Shown: positions 22,116 to 33,365 of the stretch, piece after piece
Position numbering within the stretch: the stretch's first letter is position 1
Layout of the letters: each line of letters opens with the position of its first letter
Origin: Isoperla grammatica
Taxonomy: Eukaryota; Arthropoda; Insecta; Plecoptera; Perlodidae
NCBI GenBank assembly: GCA_945910005.1
Contig: OX246747.1
Coordinates: 12,305,035-12,369,034 of the forward strand
Length of the DNA: 64,000 nt
Direction: 5' to 3'
Notes under the pieces: generated by a model
What the model saw: only the letters and a program-made list of their open reading frames with translations
Database searches by the model: none
What the model was told of the DNA's origin: nothing
Program-made: the position numbers and the translations under genes

Positions 22116-22628
22116 ATTTGCCTTGACAATATTGTAAAACTTGCGTATACCCAACCTAGGCCTATGCACGGATTTCTAGGTTAAAGATGACGAACTTTAT
22201 GTTTTTCGATGTTTTTTTTTATTTATTCAATCATTTATTTTCATTTCATTTTATTTCATTTATTACGCTCCAAAAATAAATTACATCTTCTTCAAATTTT
22301 GAGATCGTCATCTTTAACCTACAAATTCGTGCATGGCAGTAGCCAAAGCAACATATTTAAACTGGTAAGGCCTAGGCCTAGTGGTTTAAATATGTTGTTG
22401 TACTGTCATGCACGAATTTGTAGTTAAAGATGACGATCTCAAAATTTGAAGAAGATGTAATTTATTTTTGGAGCGTAGCCTAATAAATGAAATAAAATGA
22501 AATGAAAATAAATGATTGAATAAATAAAAAAAAACATCGACAAACATAAAGTTCGTCATCTTTAACCTAGAAATCCGTGCATAGGTTGGGTAGGTATACG
22601 CAAGTTTTACAATATTGTTAAGGCAAAT
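22116..22628. repeat. Large palindrome, arms of about 250 bp
   Basis: The left arm (22116-22369) and right arm (22383-22628) are near-perfect reverse complements. They share atttgcctt / aaggcaaat at the outer ends and atatttaaact / ggtttaaatat at the centre. The loop is about 14 bp and contains taaggcctaggcctag. A subset of motifs (gttaaagatgacga) also occurs twice within each arm. The RNA would form a very long hairpin. Confidence 0.88.
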
Positions 22629-22749
22629 GATTTTCATTAATCGGAAATCATTTGCCTTGCTCAACGGTACGTCTACACGTGTAGTTAATTGCAGACTTGA
22701 ATTATTCTAGCGAACGATCCATGCTTGTAGACATAGCATTATGCTTTTC

Positions 22750-23632
22750 CCAACCAGGGGGGTGAGTCTCGACTTTCACGCGGAAACGAAACTTTCGATA
22801 GGCTGGAATCTTTTCTTGACCAATCGGAACCATGTGCCGTGTTTTTCATATTTTTCTCAGTCTGCTAGCGGTGAACAGTGAATCATCCAGGAGAGGGTGG
22901 GTGTTGTTATTTTCGTTTGTTCGGATAAACATGTCAAACAAGCACGAAGTTAACAATAAGTAAGCTAATACGTTATTACAACCATTATATTAGGTTATAT
23001 ACATTATATAAGCTAGGCTGTAGTACTACGTTACTATTGTAGGCCTATTAATGCAGGCCTTGGCTTATTGTAGCCTAGTAAATGCCTAGACTAAAAGAGT
23101 TGGGCCTAGACCTAGACTAGGACTACACCACGTGATGTACTGACGTCACTTTCGTCTGTAGGATGTAATTCTGACAGCCAAATTGCAGAAGAAATTGTTT
23201 CCTACAGACGAAAGTGATGTCAGTACATCACGTGGTGTAGTCCTAGCCTAGGTCTAGGCCCAACTCTTTTAGTCTAGACATTTACTAGGCTACAATAAGC
23301 CAAGGCCTGCATTAATTGGCCCACAATAGTAACGTAGTACTACAGCCTAGCTTATAATAAACAGCACCTAATATAATGTGTTGTAATAAAGTATTTGCTT
23401 ACCTACTTATTGTTAACTTCGTGCTTGTTTGACATGTTTATCCGAACAAATGAAAATGCTTTAATAACAACACCCACCGCCTCCTGGATGATTCACTGAT
23501 TCACCGCTAGCAGACTGAGAAAAATATGAAAAACACGGCACATGGTTCCGATTGGTCAAGAAAAGATTCCAGCCTGTCGAAAGTTTCGTTTCCGCGTGGA
23601 AGTCGAGACTCAGCCCCCTGAGTTGGTAAACT
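22750..23632. repeat. Large palindrome, arms of about 410 bp
   Basis: The left arm (about 22750-23163) and right arm (about 23199-23632) mirror each other over more than 400 bp with a spacer of about 35 bp. Small indels and substitutions distinguish them. Each arm, read inward, contains a CCAAT-type box (left 22820, right mirrored at 23561), then ATG with ten codons (MSNKHEVNNK), then a donor-like gtaagc. Confidence 0.85.
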
Positions 23633-24875
23633 AAGGTCAGTCATGTGTAACCGTCTTAAGAAAAACAAATAAAATTGTATTTTGGCCTAAAATTTTGGTT
23701 TTATATAGGCCTACAATCCAAAAATTGCAACATTTTCAAAATATACTTTGAATGTGATGTCTGTGGTAACGAAAGGCTCCCAATAAAATAACAATCCAGT
23801 TCCTAATATTTTACTCCCATGTGAAGATAAATTGTAGCCAAGGACAAAGTACCAGTATTTAAACGTTTCAACTTTCAATGGGCAGTACGATAACCTTACA
23901 CACAGACTTGTTGAACGTCAAGTAATTGGCTAATTGCTATGCTCTCACAAACAAACCCACAAACTTCCCCAAGTTGATACTGACCGAGTTGATAAAGAAT
24001 GTTTCTATATTACCCTAGCATAACATATGTCATGACTAGACTAGAGGTGTTTGAAAATGGTTTTATTTAAAAAAAAAAAAAATCGTTTTATTCTAAACCA
24101 AAATGTGGTGTTATTTCGGTGTTATTTTTATAATGGAAATGGAGAAATCAGGAAGTTTCAATTCAAAGCAACGGAAATTTTTACTCGCTTCACAACGCTT
24201 TATTTTGAGCAACGCTATTTACCAGCAACGCTGCAAACCACTTTTCCATCGGCCAAAATGTGGTTGGTAAACAGTTTAGAGACGAAACCGTTTTTCCGAC
24301 TTAGGGTCAAAAGTAGTAATTATTACGTAAAATATGCAATTTTTACTGTAAATAGTTAAAAATGCTGAAAATGGTGTTATTTCGCTATTTCAACACTCAA
24401 TTCGCGTTATTAAAATAATATGGTGTTATTTCGCGATTTGATTCCTTATCCTTCATGGCTAACATGCCGACATCTTTAAAAAAAAAAGTTCTTACACCAC
24501 AAATAATGAATTTCGTTTTGTCATTACTCATGAGAACGTACACTCGACTACAGACAATCAAGAGTCGGATAAGAAATATCGTTACTCCAACCCAGTGGCG
24601 TGCGGTGGACTCAAGGAGCTGGCAAAGATTATAAAGGGTTACTTAATATCTTTTGAGTATCTGTAGACTATTTAGTTTAGTATCTTTAGAGCGGGTATGC
24701 GGCGAACACTCAAACCATCAGTCTTTTTAAAGGAGGTGGGGGGGGGGGGGGGTCAGCGGAAAAAGGAAATATGATGCTCTGATCGCATAATTGCTGTTTA
24801 TTTAATCAATTAAATAGTTTGACGGTTGGGGAGGAACCTACCTATCGGTACTTGTGTTATTTTTAGTACTTGTTA
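23633..24875. other. Gene-free stretch upstream of the transposase gene
   Basis: Contains repeated tgttatttcg motifs (24108-24440), a G run (24738-24751) and a hAT-like sequence cagtggcgtgcggtgg (24595) without a matching second end. No promoter was recognised. Confidence 0.4.
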
Positions 24876-24881
24876 ATAATG

Positions 24882-24926
<45 letters not shown>
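24876..24926. repeat. (AAT)n microsatellite
   Basis: A run of taataa units just upstream of a 3' splice site (ttattattacattacag, ending at 24985). Confidence 0.9.
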
Positions 24927-25153
24927 GTAAATAAATAAAATATGAATACTAATAAATCTAATTTTTTCTTATTATTACATTACAGATGAATATGATCAAT
25001 GAAGCACTTATAGGCATCTATTGAAGACCAGTTTGTTACCATTCCCACATCTTGTCTCCGACGTTGATTGAAATAAGTGTAGGCTAAGTGTTATGGACTA
25101 GTGTTGGACTAGTTTCTACATAGTTAACCTAGAAGGTGACAAGATATGTTAAA

Positions 25154-27829
25154 ATGATCACTTGCAAAGTACCTGAATGCAAATACAGTACACAATCACC
25201 GCAATCTTTTGTAACCCATTACAATGCAATTCATCGCTCTGGACCAAAATCACTTTTTGTTTGTGGGTACAAGTCCTGTGTGCGACGTTTTAGTCTATAC
25301 AATTCTTTTACCAGTCACTTATATACTGATCACAAGTACAAAAACGACAGAGGGGACTCAAAATGTGCCCTCACTTCTTCAACGACAAATTTGTTGGAAA
25401 GCCCATTAATTGGATGCGATCATTGCAACCGACAGTTTTATACCGTTCATGACCTTGCAGCTCATTTGGTCACACACTTCGATTCAAAGACCAAAGTATG
25501 CTGCCCTTATCAAGATTGTGACAAAGAGTACATAAATTCTTACAAATCGCTTACTGCACATATATCTAGAAACCACCGAAAACAAGGAGTAAAGCCAGAT
25601 GTACAGATTACTGTTCCTCACAGCCTACCTGAGCCTGTAGACAATGAGCCAGTTAATGAAACAAATGCCAGTGTACATTCTGATGAATACGATGTATCTA
25701 TTAAATATTCACTTGTGCGAAATCTGGCCCATTTTTATCTTACTTTAATGGCAAAATCTCAAGTTCCGGAAAGCACGACTCAAATTATTCATGAGAAGTT
25801 TTCATCAATTTTCACCATAGCACTTGATTTTGTAAAAAGAGACCTGGCCCAAAGGCTAACTCCACATATTGATGATGAACTAATCAACACCATTTTCTAT
25901 GATGTGTTTTCGGAAACATCCGGCATTGGGCCTTGGGCCATAGGGTTTGGTTTACGAGATCCATTACGAACGACACATTCTAGACGGCAGTATTACGAGA
26001 ATAATTTCAAATACATTGCTCCTGTAGGAATGAGCCTTGGAAAAAATAAACTGGACAAACCTTGCCATTACCATTATGTACCCATTATTGAGTCTCTTCA
26101 AGCATTTATGTCGGATCCAACTGTTTACTCACAGTACTGCCAAACATGTGCAGACCGAAACAGCTTACCTCCGGATGAGTTCACCGATATCCACGACGGA
26201 TCATATGTCAAAAAACATCCGTTATTCTCTGCAGATAACAAGGCAATACAAATACTTTTATTTCAAGACGAATTCCTTGTAGCTAATCCACTGGGTGCAA
26301 GCAAACGAGATCTAAAAATGCTTGGTGTTTATTACACAATAGGAAACATTCACCCGTGGAACAGATCAAAAGTTGATCCTATTCAACTGGTTCTTCTTTG
26401 TAAGTCTCAAGACTTAAAGTATTTTGGCCAGGAAAAGGTTTTTGGGCAGCAACTTTTGCCGGACCTTGTGAAACTGGAAACAACAGGCATACTTTTGAAG
26501 AACCAATTTGTGAAAGCTGCAGTTTCGTTCATTGTCGGGGACAATTTAGGCAGCCACTTCATCGGAGGATTCATGGAAAATTTTAGTGCTTCACAATATA
26601 TGTGCAGAGTCTGCAACATCCGTCGTGAAGATTTCCACTCGGGGTCGATTTCAGGAATCATTCGGACAACTGAAAGTTACAATGTAGCAGCAGCTTCTCT
26701 CGGTCCTTCGCCTGACTTTGGGGATAGCTGTGATGGGATTCGTTTTAACTCCATCTTCAATTCACTTGAATACTTCCATGTAATAAATGGTATGCCGCCC
26801 TGCATTGGGCACGACATATTTGAGGGGATCGCCCAATATGATTTGCCACTTGCTTTTGGATATTTCGAAGAAAAGGGGTGGTTTACCATAGAGTACTTGA
26901 ACAGAAGAATAGGAAAAATGAAGTACAATGGAATCGATGTGAATGATAGACCGTGTCCCGTTTCGAATTCGAAAAAACTAGGAGGTCATGCTGTACAAAC
27001 TTGGACGCTCATCAGAATGCTACCACTATTGATTGGACACACCATAAAAGAAAAGCAGAACCGAGTATGGCGTATGGTCTTAAACCTAATCCTAATTGTT
27101 CAGATTGTCTGCTCGCCAAAAGTGAATAACGAACTAATCTCATTACTTGCAAGTACAATCAGGGAATACATGACTGCAAGAAGAACCGAGTTTGCTGCCA
27201 CTAAACTTCGACCAAAGCACCACTTCATTGAACATTATCCTAGACTCATTTCAATGTACGGTCCATTGATCAGGTTGTGGACTCTAAGGTTTGAATCGAA
27301 ACATAAGTACCTGAAAGAGTGCCAGAGGTCAGCCAAAAATACAAAGAATGTCACACTGACATTGGCTATGAAACATCAGTACCTGCAGGCCTCATATCAA
27401 GAGGAAGGTTTGTTTGGTAGTGAAGTTGAGATGAGCAAAAGCTCTGACTACTGGCCCGAGCTTTACAGTCCAATTATCAATGATTCGATTAAAAATCAGC
27501 CTCAGCTATCAGACGCAAGTATGATGATAGGAACACAGTGCATGTTCCGCAACATTACTTATAAAAGAGACGACATTGTAGTGTTAAAATCCGACTTGGT
27601 ATTAAATCTTTTAAAAATAATCTCAATCATTCTTAAAAACCAAAGTGAGATATTCCTAATAGGGAAAGTGGCAACCGGGACGTTAATAGAAGACCTGCAG
27701 CTCTACCACGTCGAAGAATCTTCAAATATTCAATGCCAGTCAATTCTTCTTCTACAAGACCATAATCCATACAAAATCTACAATACACTTGGATTTCCTG
27801 TAATTGCAGTAAAACATCTTACCAGCTAA
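25154..27829 (+). CDS. C2H2 zinc-finger and DDE transposase-like protein (CMC/EnSpm type)
   Basis: An intact single-exon frame of 891 codons. I chose the ATG at 25154 (A at -3) over an in-frame GTG six codons upstream. An acceptor at 24985 suggests a 5' leader exon with a 12-codon upstream ORF. Four C2H2 fingers occupy residues 4-141 (C4/C9/H22/H27, C37/C42/H55/H60, C88/C91/H104/H108, C117/C122/H136/H141). The core then shows LLFQDEF (D372), IVGDN (D463) followed by C-x2-C at 484/487, and GHDIFEG (E557). These are good candidates for the DDE triad and for the C-x2-C insertion typical of CMC-superfamily transposases. A KHHFIEHYPRLI / RFESKHKYLK block follows near 690-725. The protein would bind and cut transposon ends in the nucleus. 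The absence of any stop or frameshift suggests recent activity. Family assignment is from motif memory. Confidence 0.75.
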   Translation: MITCKVPECKYSTQSPQSFVTHYNAIHRSGPKSLFVCGYKSCVRRFSLYNSFTSHLYTDHKYKNDRGDSKCALTSSTTNLLESPLIGCDHCNRQFYTVHDLAAHLVTHFDSKTKVCCPYQDCDKEYINSYKSLTAHISRNHRKQGVKPDVQITVPHSLPEPVDNEPVNETNASVHSDEYDVSIKYSLVRNLAHFYLTLMAKSQVPESTTQIIHEKFSSIFTIALDFVKRDLAQRLTPHIDDELINTIFYDVFSETSGIGPWAIGFGLRDPLRTTHSRRQYYENNFKYIAPVGMSLGKNKLDKPCHYHYVPIIESLQAFMSDPTVYSQYCQTCADRNSLPPDEFTDIHDGSYVKKHPLFSADNKAIQILLFQDEFLVANPLGASKRDLKMLGVYYTIGNIHPWNRSKVDPIQLVLLCKSQDLKYFGQEKVFGQQLLPDLVKLETTGILLKNQFVKAAVSFIVGDNLGSHFIGGFMENFSASQYMCRVCNIRREDFHSGSISGIIRTTESYNVAAASLGPSPDFGDSCDGIRFNSIFNSLEYFHVINGMPPCIGHDIFEGIAQYDLPLAFGYFEEKGWFTIEYLNRRIGKMKYNGIDVNDRPCPVSNSKKLGGHAVQTWTLIRMLPLLIGHTIKEKQNRVWRMVLNLILIVQIVCSPKVNNELISLLASTIREYMTARRTEFAATKLRPKHHFIEHYPRLISMYGPLIRLWTLRFESKHKYLKECQRSAKNTKNVTLTLAMKHQYLQASYQEEGLFGSEVEMSKSSDYWPELYSPIINDSIKNQPQLSDASMMIGTQCMFRNITYKRDDIVVLKSDLVLNLLKIISIILKNQSEIFLIGKVATGTLIEDLQLYHVEESSNIQCQSILLLQDHNPYKIYNTLGFPVIAVKHLTS

Positions 27830-28664
27830 CAAGGACTCGAGCGAGATATAATTATTCTCAAACATTGTGAAAACACATAAGGTAAATCATTTTACATTTC
27901 AATGGCAACCAGATTCATGTTATCAAAAGGAAAACACATGATATTGTCATGGTAACAAGCAAACATTTAGGTCCAACAACCAACATATTATTCCTTATGA
28001 ATAATTCCACTTTTTCATTGGTCGTATTTCATTGGTCGTATTTTCATTGATCGTATTTTCAGTTCAGTTTATAAGCATCCATTCCATTAAAGATATAACA
28101 TAATAATATGAATTGTCAACGTGCATAGCTGGAATTAACTTTGTGTTGTGGGATACTTATAGATGAGATAGAAACATCAAGAACATTGTCATCTATTTTG
28201 TTGTCACAAAAAATAATTAGAAGTGAATTTTGAACGGAACACATTATGCAAAAAATATTTTTTGAAACCATCACAAACCATGAAAAGTATTTCTTTCTTA
28301 ATATATTACATAGGCCTACGCAATACATTTTGCCCTACAATATCTTAATTCCACAAAAATGCATTAAATACAATCATTCTACGATATAATATAGCATGCT
28401 GTTGTGTGCATATTAGATAGCCTACATTTACACAATTGAGGATGGCTGATGGATGTAACTTTATGATAATATGAATTAGATCCTAACGAGCTCCAGAAAC
28501 TGGCCTTACTAGCACATATAGAAAAAATAATTGTATGCTGTGGCTGTTATAAATTATAAAAATATTGTAACATAGATGTCTTGAGATTCAATTTTGAATT
28601 CATACTTTGCAATTTATTATGCAAACTATGTATAACAAAAGTGAATTTATGTTTTTTTTTACAG
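27830..28664. other. Spacer between the two genes of the candidate transposon
   Basis: About 835 bp of AT-rich DNA. It ends in a strong acceptor (poly-T then acag, 28651-28664), which implies an upstream non-coding exon or trans-leader for the next gene. No TATA-type signal was identified with confidence. Confidence 0.4.
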
Positions 28665-29621
28665 ATGGAAGAAATAATGTCATTTATACGATCTCACGTT
28701 AAAGGTGATAATGACGAGGCTATTTTGGAGGGACTGCAAGCCATGGGAGTTGAATCTCTAACTGACCTATATGAGGGGGAAATCAATTTTGAAAAGGACT
28801 TGCCCCAATGTTTCAAAATTGTTCAGGCAAGAAAGTTACAAAAAGCAGTAAAACTGCACTTTGAAAAATCAACCTCTGAAGCCACTCCTACCTCACCCAC
28901 AACACCAACACCTACAAACACCACTCCTTTATCCTCTGGCTGTATTTCTGTACTCTCCAACTCTTCCTCTTCTCTTCATTCTCTGCCATCCACTTCCAGA
29001 GAATCTAAAATATCCGTCGCCAATTTCCCAATTCCATACCACAAATTTTCGTCCTCCCTTGCCCATAAAATGAAATCCAAATTAATGCCAACATCGGCAG
29101 AAACAAACTCAATGATAAATATAATCGTTGACGACATAATGGACATTACCAGGCACCCTGGAAAGGAGTTTTCAGTAAGAATTGCCAAAGAGCTAGCTGC
29201 AAAATATCCGGAAACCTTCTCCGAAAAATACGCAGATAGTGGAGAAGCAATTGGGTCAGGATACGACAAGCTAGAACGCCAGATAAGATCAAAAATTGCA
29301 AACAACAATACAGCATCAAAAAAACGGAAGATTTTATTTCAAGAGGAAGATGCTGATAATGACTTGCCTGCTCCCAAATCAACATCGGCCAAAGACAGGT
29401 ACGGGACTGTCAATTACGCTCCCAGCATTCCAGACTCCGAGACCATCGACTCCTTAACATTGAAGAAAGAATGGCTACGCGAAGAATTTAAAAAATCTGA
29501 TCGTGATCATAACACTGTCAAGGAATATATGACTGCAACATATGCCCTCCAAAGAAGCGACATGGCCGGGAGGAATTACAACATCAACGTAGTTCGAGAG
29601 GACTGGCCATTCCTTTTTGAG
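28665..29621 (+). CDS. SAM-domain-like transposon partner protein, exon 1
   Basis: This is the first of four coding exons that join in phase to give about 538 residues with no stop. The exon follows acceptor tttttacag, begins ATG at 28665, and ends in gag before donor gtaaat at 29622 (phase 0). Residues 1-67 resemble a sterile alpha motif: a helical segment with GLQAMGVESLTDLYE and a basic QARKLQKAVKLHF end. A Ser/Thr/Pro-rich linker follows, then the block HPGKEFSVRIAKELAAKYPE and a basic segment SKKRK that could be a nuclear signal. The end (REDWPFLFE) matches what I recall of SAMD3-like proteins that are multicopy in fish and invertebrate genomes. The exact role is unknown. Its position 3' of the transposase gene suggests an accessory factor of the same element. 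Confidence 0.75.
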
Positions 29622-30428
29622 GTAAATCCTGTTATATTATGAGTTATTAAATAACAGCCACGGGCCAATATTCTGCAGCTATGAAGTAATGGCTTGCAAG
29701 CGGAGTAAGCAGGATAAATCCCCGCTGACTTCGGTTGCAAGCAATTCATACGATCATCGGAAAAAGCAGATTGATTTCGGAACAGTTGGCTAAAGTAAGT
29801 GAAGCTAGCCACTGAATATTGACACGTGGCTAAGTTATTTTACAATTTTATAGCTAACATTTCAGTCAAGAGTTTATAAGACTAATAGAAATAGCCAAAG
29901 CCCTGCTCTAGAACAAAGTAATATGATACCCCTTGCACGTGTAGCCATGAAGTGTCGTAAAACACAATTTACCCCAAAAAACTATGCAAATGTGATGCTT
30001 CAAGTCTTTCAAACAAATGTTTGATATTAGTGTTTGTATAATATTAATAAGTTGTTTGAATGTTGAATGTGTTAGAATGTGTGGATTTTTGCATGCTTAC
30101 AATGGTAGGGGTAGGGCAATTCCATGGTATAACGATGGCAAATAACTCGGAAGAGTAATTGGGTGACTTGTGTTTTTTATATTTTTTATTATCAATCTTA
30201 ACTTCGGGAATAGTATAAAATTAATTTTGGGTTGATTTGATGGATTGTAAGTTATGATGGAAATACTTTAAGTTTGTTTACAGTGTAATATTTAAAAACA
30301 AACTTCAAATTTGATTGTTATTATAATTAAAAACCTGCTACAGTTTACAGAGTTGTAAAGATGTAGATGTTCATGAGTAATGAACCACGGAGTGCAGTTA
30401 ATTTGAAATGTTATTCATATGTTTACAG
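29622..30428. other. Intron 1 of the SAM-like gene
   Basis: The intron runs from gtaaat to tatgtttacag, 807 bp, with nothing recognised inside. Confidence 0.7.
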
Positions 30429-30719
30429 AAAACATACTTAGAAGATCATTTCCAGACCTTAATGGGGTTCGATCTGTTCAAACGTTTTGAACAAACTTCG
30501 GAGAGCCTCTTTCCGCTTCTATTGAAGTTTTTGGAAACTAAAATTTCTTGTCTGGATGACAAAGCTGCATCAACGGCACCTCTCGCCACAAGAGCACTAC
30601 GAGAGCACCTTCTCGCTATGAAACAGGGTCTTGTCACCAGCGAGCAGTTTCCCCATATTGTGGCTGCACTAATGGCATGGTGGAAGACACCGACTGAGGA
30701 GTTACTCCAACATTACACG
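30429..30719 (+). CDS. SAM-domain-like partner protein, exon 2
   Basis: 97 codons, phase 0 at both ends, between acceptor atgtttacag and donor gtaata. It encodes KTYLEDHFQTLMGFDLFKRF ... LMAWWKTPTEELLQHYT, a helical block that continues the SAMD3-like pattern from exon 1. Confidence 0.75.
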
Positions 30720-31304
30720 GTAATAAAACCAACTAATCCTTGTGTGTCCATGGGCATACTTTAAACATTATTTCTTATTATTAGTTATTAGCTAGATGTG
30801 GGTAAGGTGGAAAGGGAATAGGGAAAAAAGGAAAAAAATAACTTTTACTTACACCACTTTTATCCATGATAGAACCATATAGGCTACTTATAATAGTAAC
30901 TGCATTACTGGATCTGCATCTGCTAGTAAATCAGTGTAACCCTGGAAGTGCGATGGGCCGCCATTTTTGCACTTTGGCTACGATTTCAGACTTTGTTTTA
31001 CATGGCTGGCATGTATTGCTTAGCAATAGGGGCTAAAATGGCCGCCAATTTCCAATACGTACCGGAAATGGTATTGAAAGGGAAAGAATTATAGGAACCA
31101 CCAGCTTACCTTAAAGAACATCGAAACCCTAGCTCTATTTAATACCCATTAAATCTATTGATTTATTGTAAAAATTATAGCGAAAACTAGAACCCGCATA
31201 GGCTACACACTCCAGAAATTAGCTAGGCCTATACATTATTTTCGAGTTGATAATATTCACTTGAGCGCGGGCATTTTTTATGGTCGTGACGTAGCTCTTA
31301 CTAG

Positions 31305-31919
31305 TAGGGTTGCCAAGTCTCTCGTATTTCCCGGGAAATCCCGTATTTGCCAGTCATTTCCCGCTTCCCGTATCAACTCGACCCGGGAACAACTTTTCCC
31401 GTATTTCCACATTGCATGAATTCAACTTTACTTAGTTATTAGTTTAAAAATTCAAAATTTCAAAACTCCCGCCTTATCCTCCCTCGGCAGTCGGTTCTGA
31501 CCAGTGGAAGACTGTGGTCTAACTTCACTCTCACCCCCACCCCGTCTGAGCCGACACTCGGCGACGTAAATCTTTGGCGGCCTACCATGCATTCAGTCGG
31601 CGGACACCTGTAGGTTTGTTGTTTTTACGCTCGTCGCCCGGTAAAATTGAGTGACTCAGAGGATTGATTGATTGATTGATTGATGTCGACTTTATTAAAG
31701 GCAGGGACGTCGAAGTCGCTATAACATGCTATACTCAGATAGATAAATGTTTTCAAAAACGCATAGAAATGCTAAAAAAAAAAGAGATGACCTTGGTCAA
31801 AAAAAATTTGGGGGCTGTGCCCCCAAACTCCCCCCCTACTTTCGTCCCTTCTCCCCTTGGTACCTTCCCCACCAACTAGGAAACTCCCGTATTTCCACTT
31901 TAAAAACTTGGCAAACCTA
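31305..31919. mobile_element. Non-autonomous hAT element, 615 bp, in intron 2 of the SAM-like gene
   Basis: The termini are tagggttgccaagt and acttggcaaaccta, which are inverted repeats with one mismatch. They are flanked by a perfect 8-bp duplication cttactag (31297-31304 and 31920-31927). The repeated cccgtatttcc motifs lie near both ends as subterminal repeats. It has no transposase. Confidence 0.92.
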
Positions 31920-32713
31920 CTTACTAGTCCCACAATATAGATAATCATTTGAGTGTGATATTTGGCACAAATACAATATTTGGTTCATCTTTGCTTGATA
32001 GACTAAATAATGCAAGTCAGTTCTGACCATGCCCTGTTCTTCTCACCATAACCATGTGTAGAATTTCAGCTTACTTCCATGACTGAATATATTTTCGAAA
32101 TTAAATAGGAAAATGAAATAGTTTTGGCTTGGTAACATCGTCAATAACGAAGAAACAAAAATTCAGGAATATTCCCTATTCTAAGTCCGTGATAGAACAA
32201 GCAAAACAATATAATACGCTTGAATGAAACCATTTTTTTTTTATTTACTGCACTTGGCTGTTCAGGGGCTCATATTATTGTGCTATTAGTTATTATTTAT
32301 TAATAATTAATATATTTTCCAAATTTGGCATGTGGTTCCACTATAACATGATGACCAAACTTTAAGTTCACAGAGGTCCTCCATGAGATGTAGTGGACCT
32401 GACATGTGTGGGTTATGAGTTATGACTGAATCTGTAATAACCAGCTTGGTGCCCATTGTTGATAGGAGTGGTCTGACAAACTATTTTCCTCGTCATAATT
32501 CAGACTCAAATCCTCACTGGCTATATGGATATCATTTAAAATGCGTTTATCTTTGTAGGCTTACCTCACATGTATTTATTTTTATTATCATTGTTGCAGG
32601 CATATGTCACATTTATCTCATACCGAGTCATCTTCATTCTTTATTATTGTACCTACGTAGTATATTATAGCAAACATCGTATCAAAATGGTTACTAACGC
32701 ACATATTTTACAG

Positions 32714-32952
32714 GACGTAACTTCTTTTGATGAAGTACAAGGAAGCACGTCTGCCCCCAGTAATCCCCATGTTGCTGTGCTGGGGAACAGCATGCTGGAA
32801 TCAACAACAGTCTGCTATCCAGTGATAGAAAACAACGCGATGGAGACTGGGATGTCATCAGTAGAAGCACTGCTCTGTTGCTTTGCCCAATATTACGTTT
32901 TCTCCATCCAGTATCCACCAAAGCTGGCACCCATTTTAGAGTTCATCCAGAG
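32714..32952 (+). CDS. SAM-domain-like partner protein, exon 3
   Basis: Acceptor catattttacag, entry in phase 0, and exit after two bases of an Arg codon at donor gtaaga. It begins DVTSFDEVQGSTSAPSNPHV and ends PPKLAPILEFIQ. There is no stop within the exon, and the frame is completed by exon 4. Confidence 0.75.
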
Positions 32953-33018
32953 GTAAGACAAATTATAAAATTGTAACTTAAATCTGTATCTGAGCAGGTA
33001 TTTATTAAGTATAAATAT

Positions 33019-33357
33019 TAGGGATGACATCGGGTGTCCGGATATCCGGGTTACCCGAATCCGTTCTAAGGATTTGAATCTCCGTTATATACCCATTATC
33101 GGCTTAATTAAAAAAGACTAAGCCTATTTTATGTGGTGTCATTGCTGCGGGCGAGTTTTGATATGCCTGTGCTCCCACGGGCTCGCGACAGCAGACACTG
33201 GCGGAAAGAGCGCACGCTGGCAGCTTCTGCCACGGGCGGTCAATGACCGTCAAATAACATGTTCGAATGATGAGATTTACACTTCTAGGATTCGGGTTAC
33301 ACGAATCCTTGAGGGTCTGGAATCGAATCCAGATTTTACTACCCGATGTCATCTCTA
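33019..33357. mobile_element. Non-autonomous hAT element, 339 bp, in intron 3 of the SAM-like gene
   Basis: The termini are tagggatgacatcggg and cccgatgtcatctcta, flanked by a perfect 8-bp duplication ataaatat (33011-33018 and 33358-33365). Inner inverted segments carry gggttacccgaatcc and its mirror. Confidence 0.92.
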
Positions 33358-33365
33358 ATAAATAT

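Noticed and set aside
24595..24640. Another hAT element starting cagtggcgtgcggtgg
   Set aside because: No inverted partner end or 8-bp duplication found within the following kilobase.
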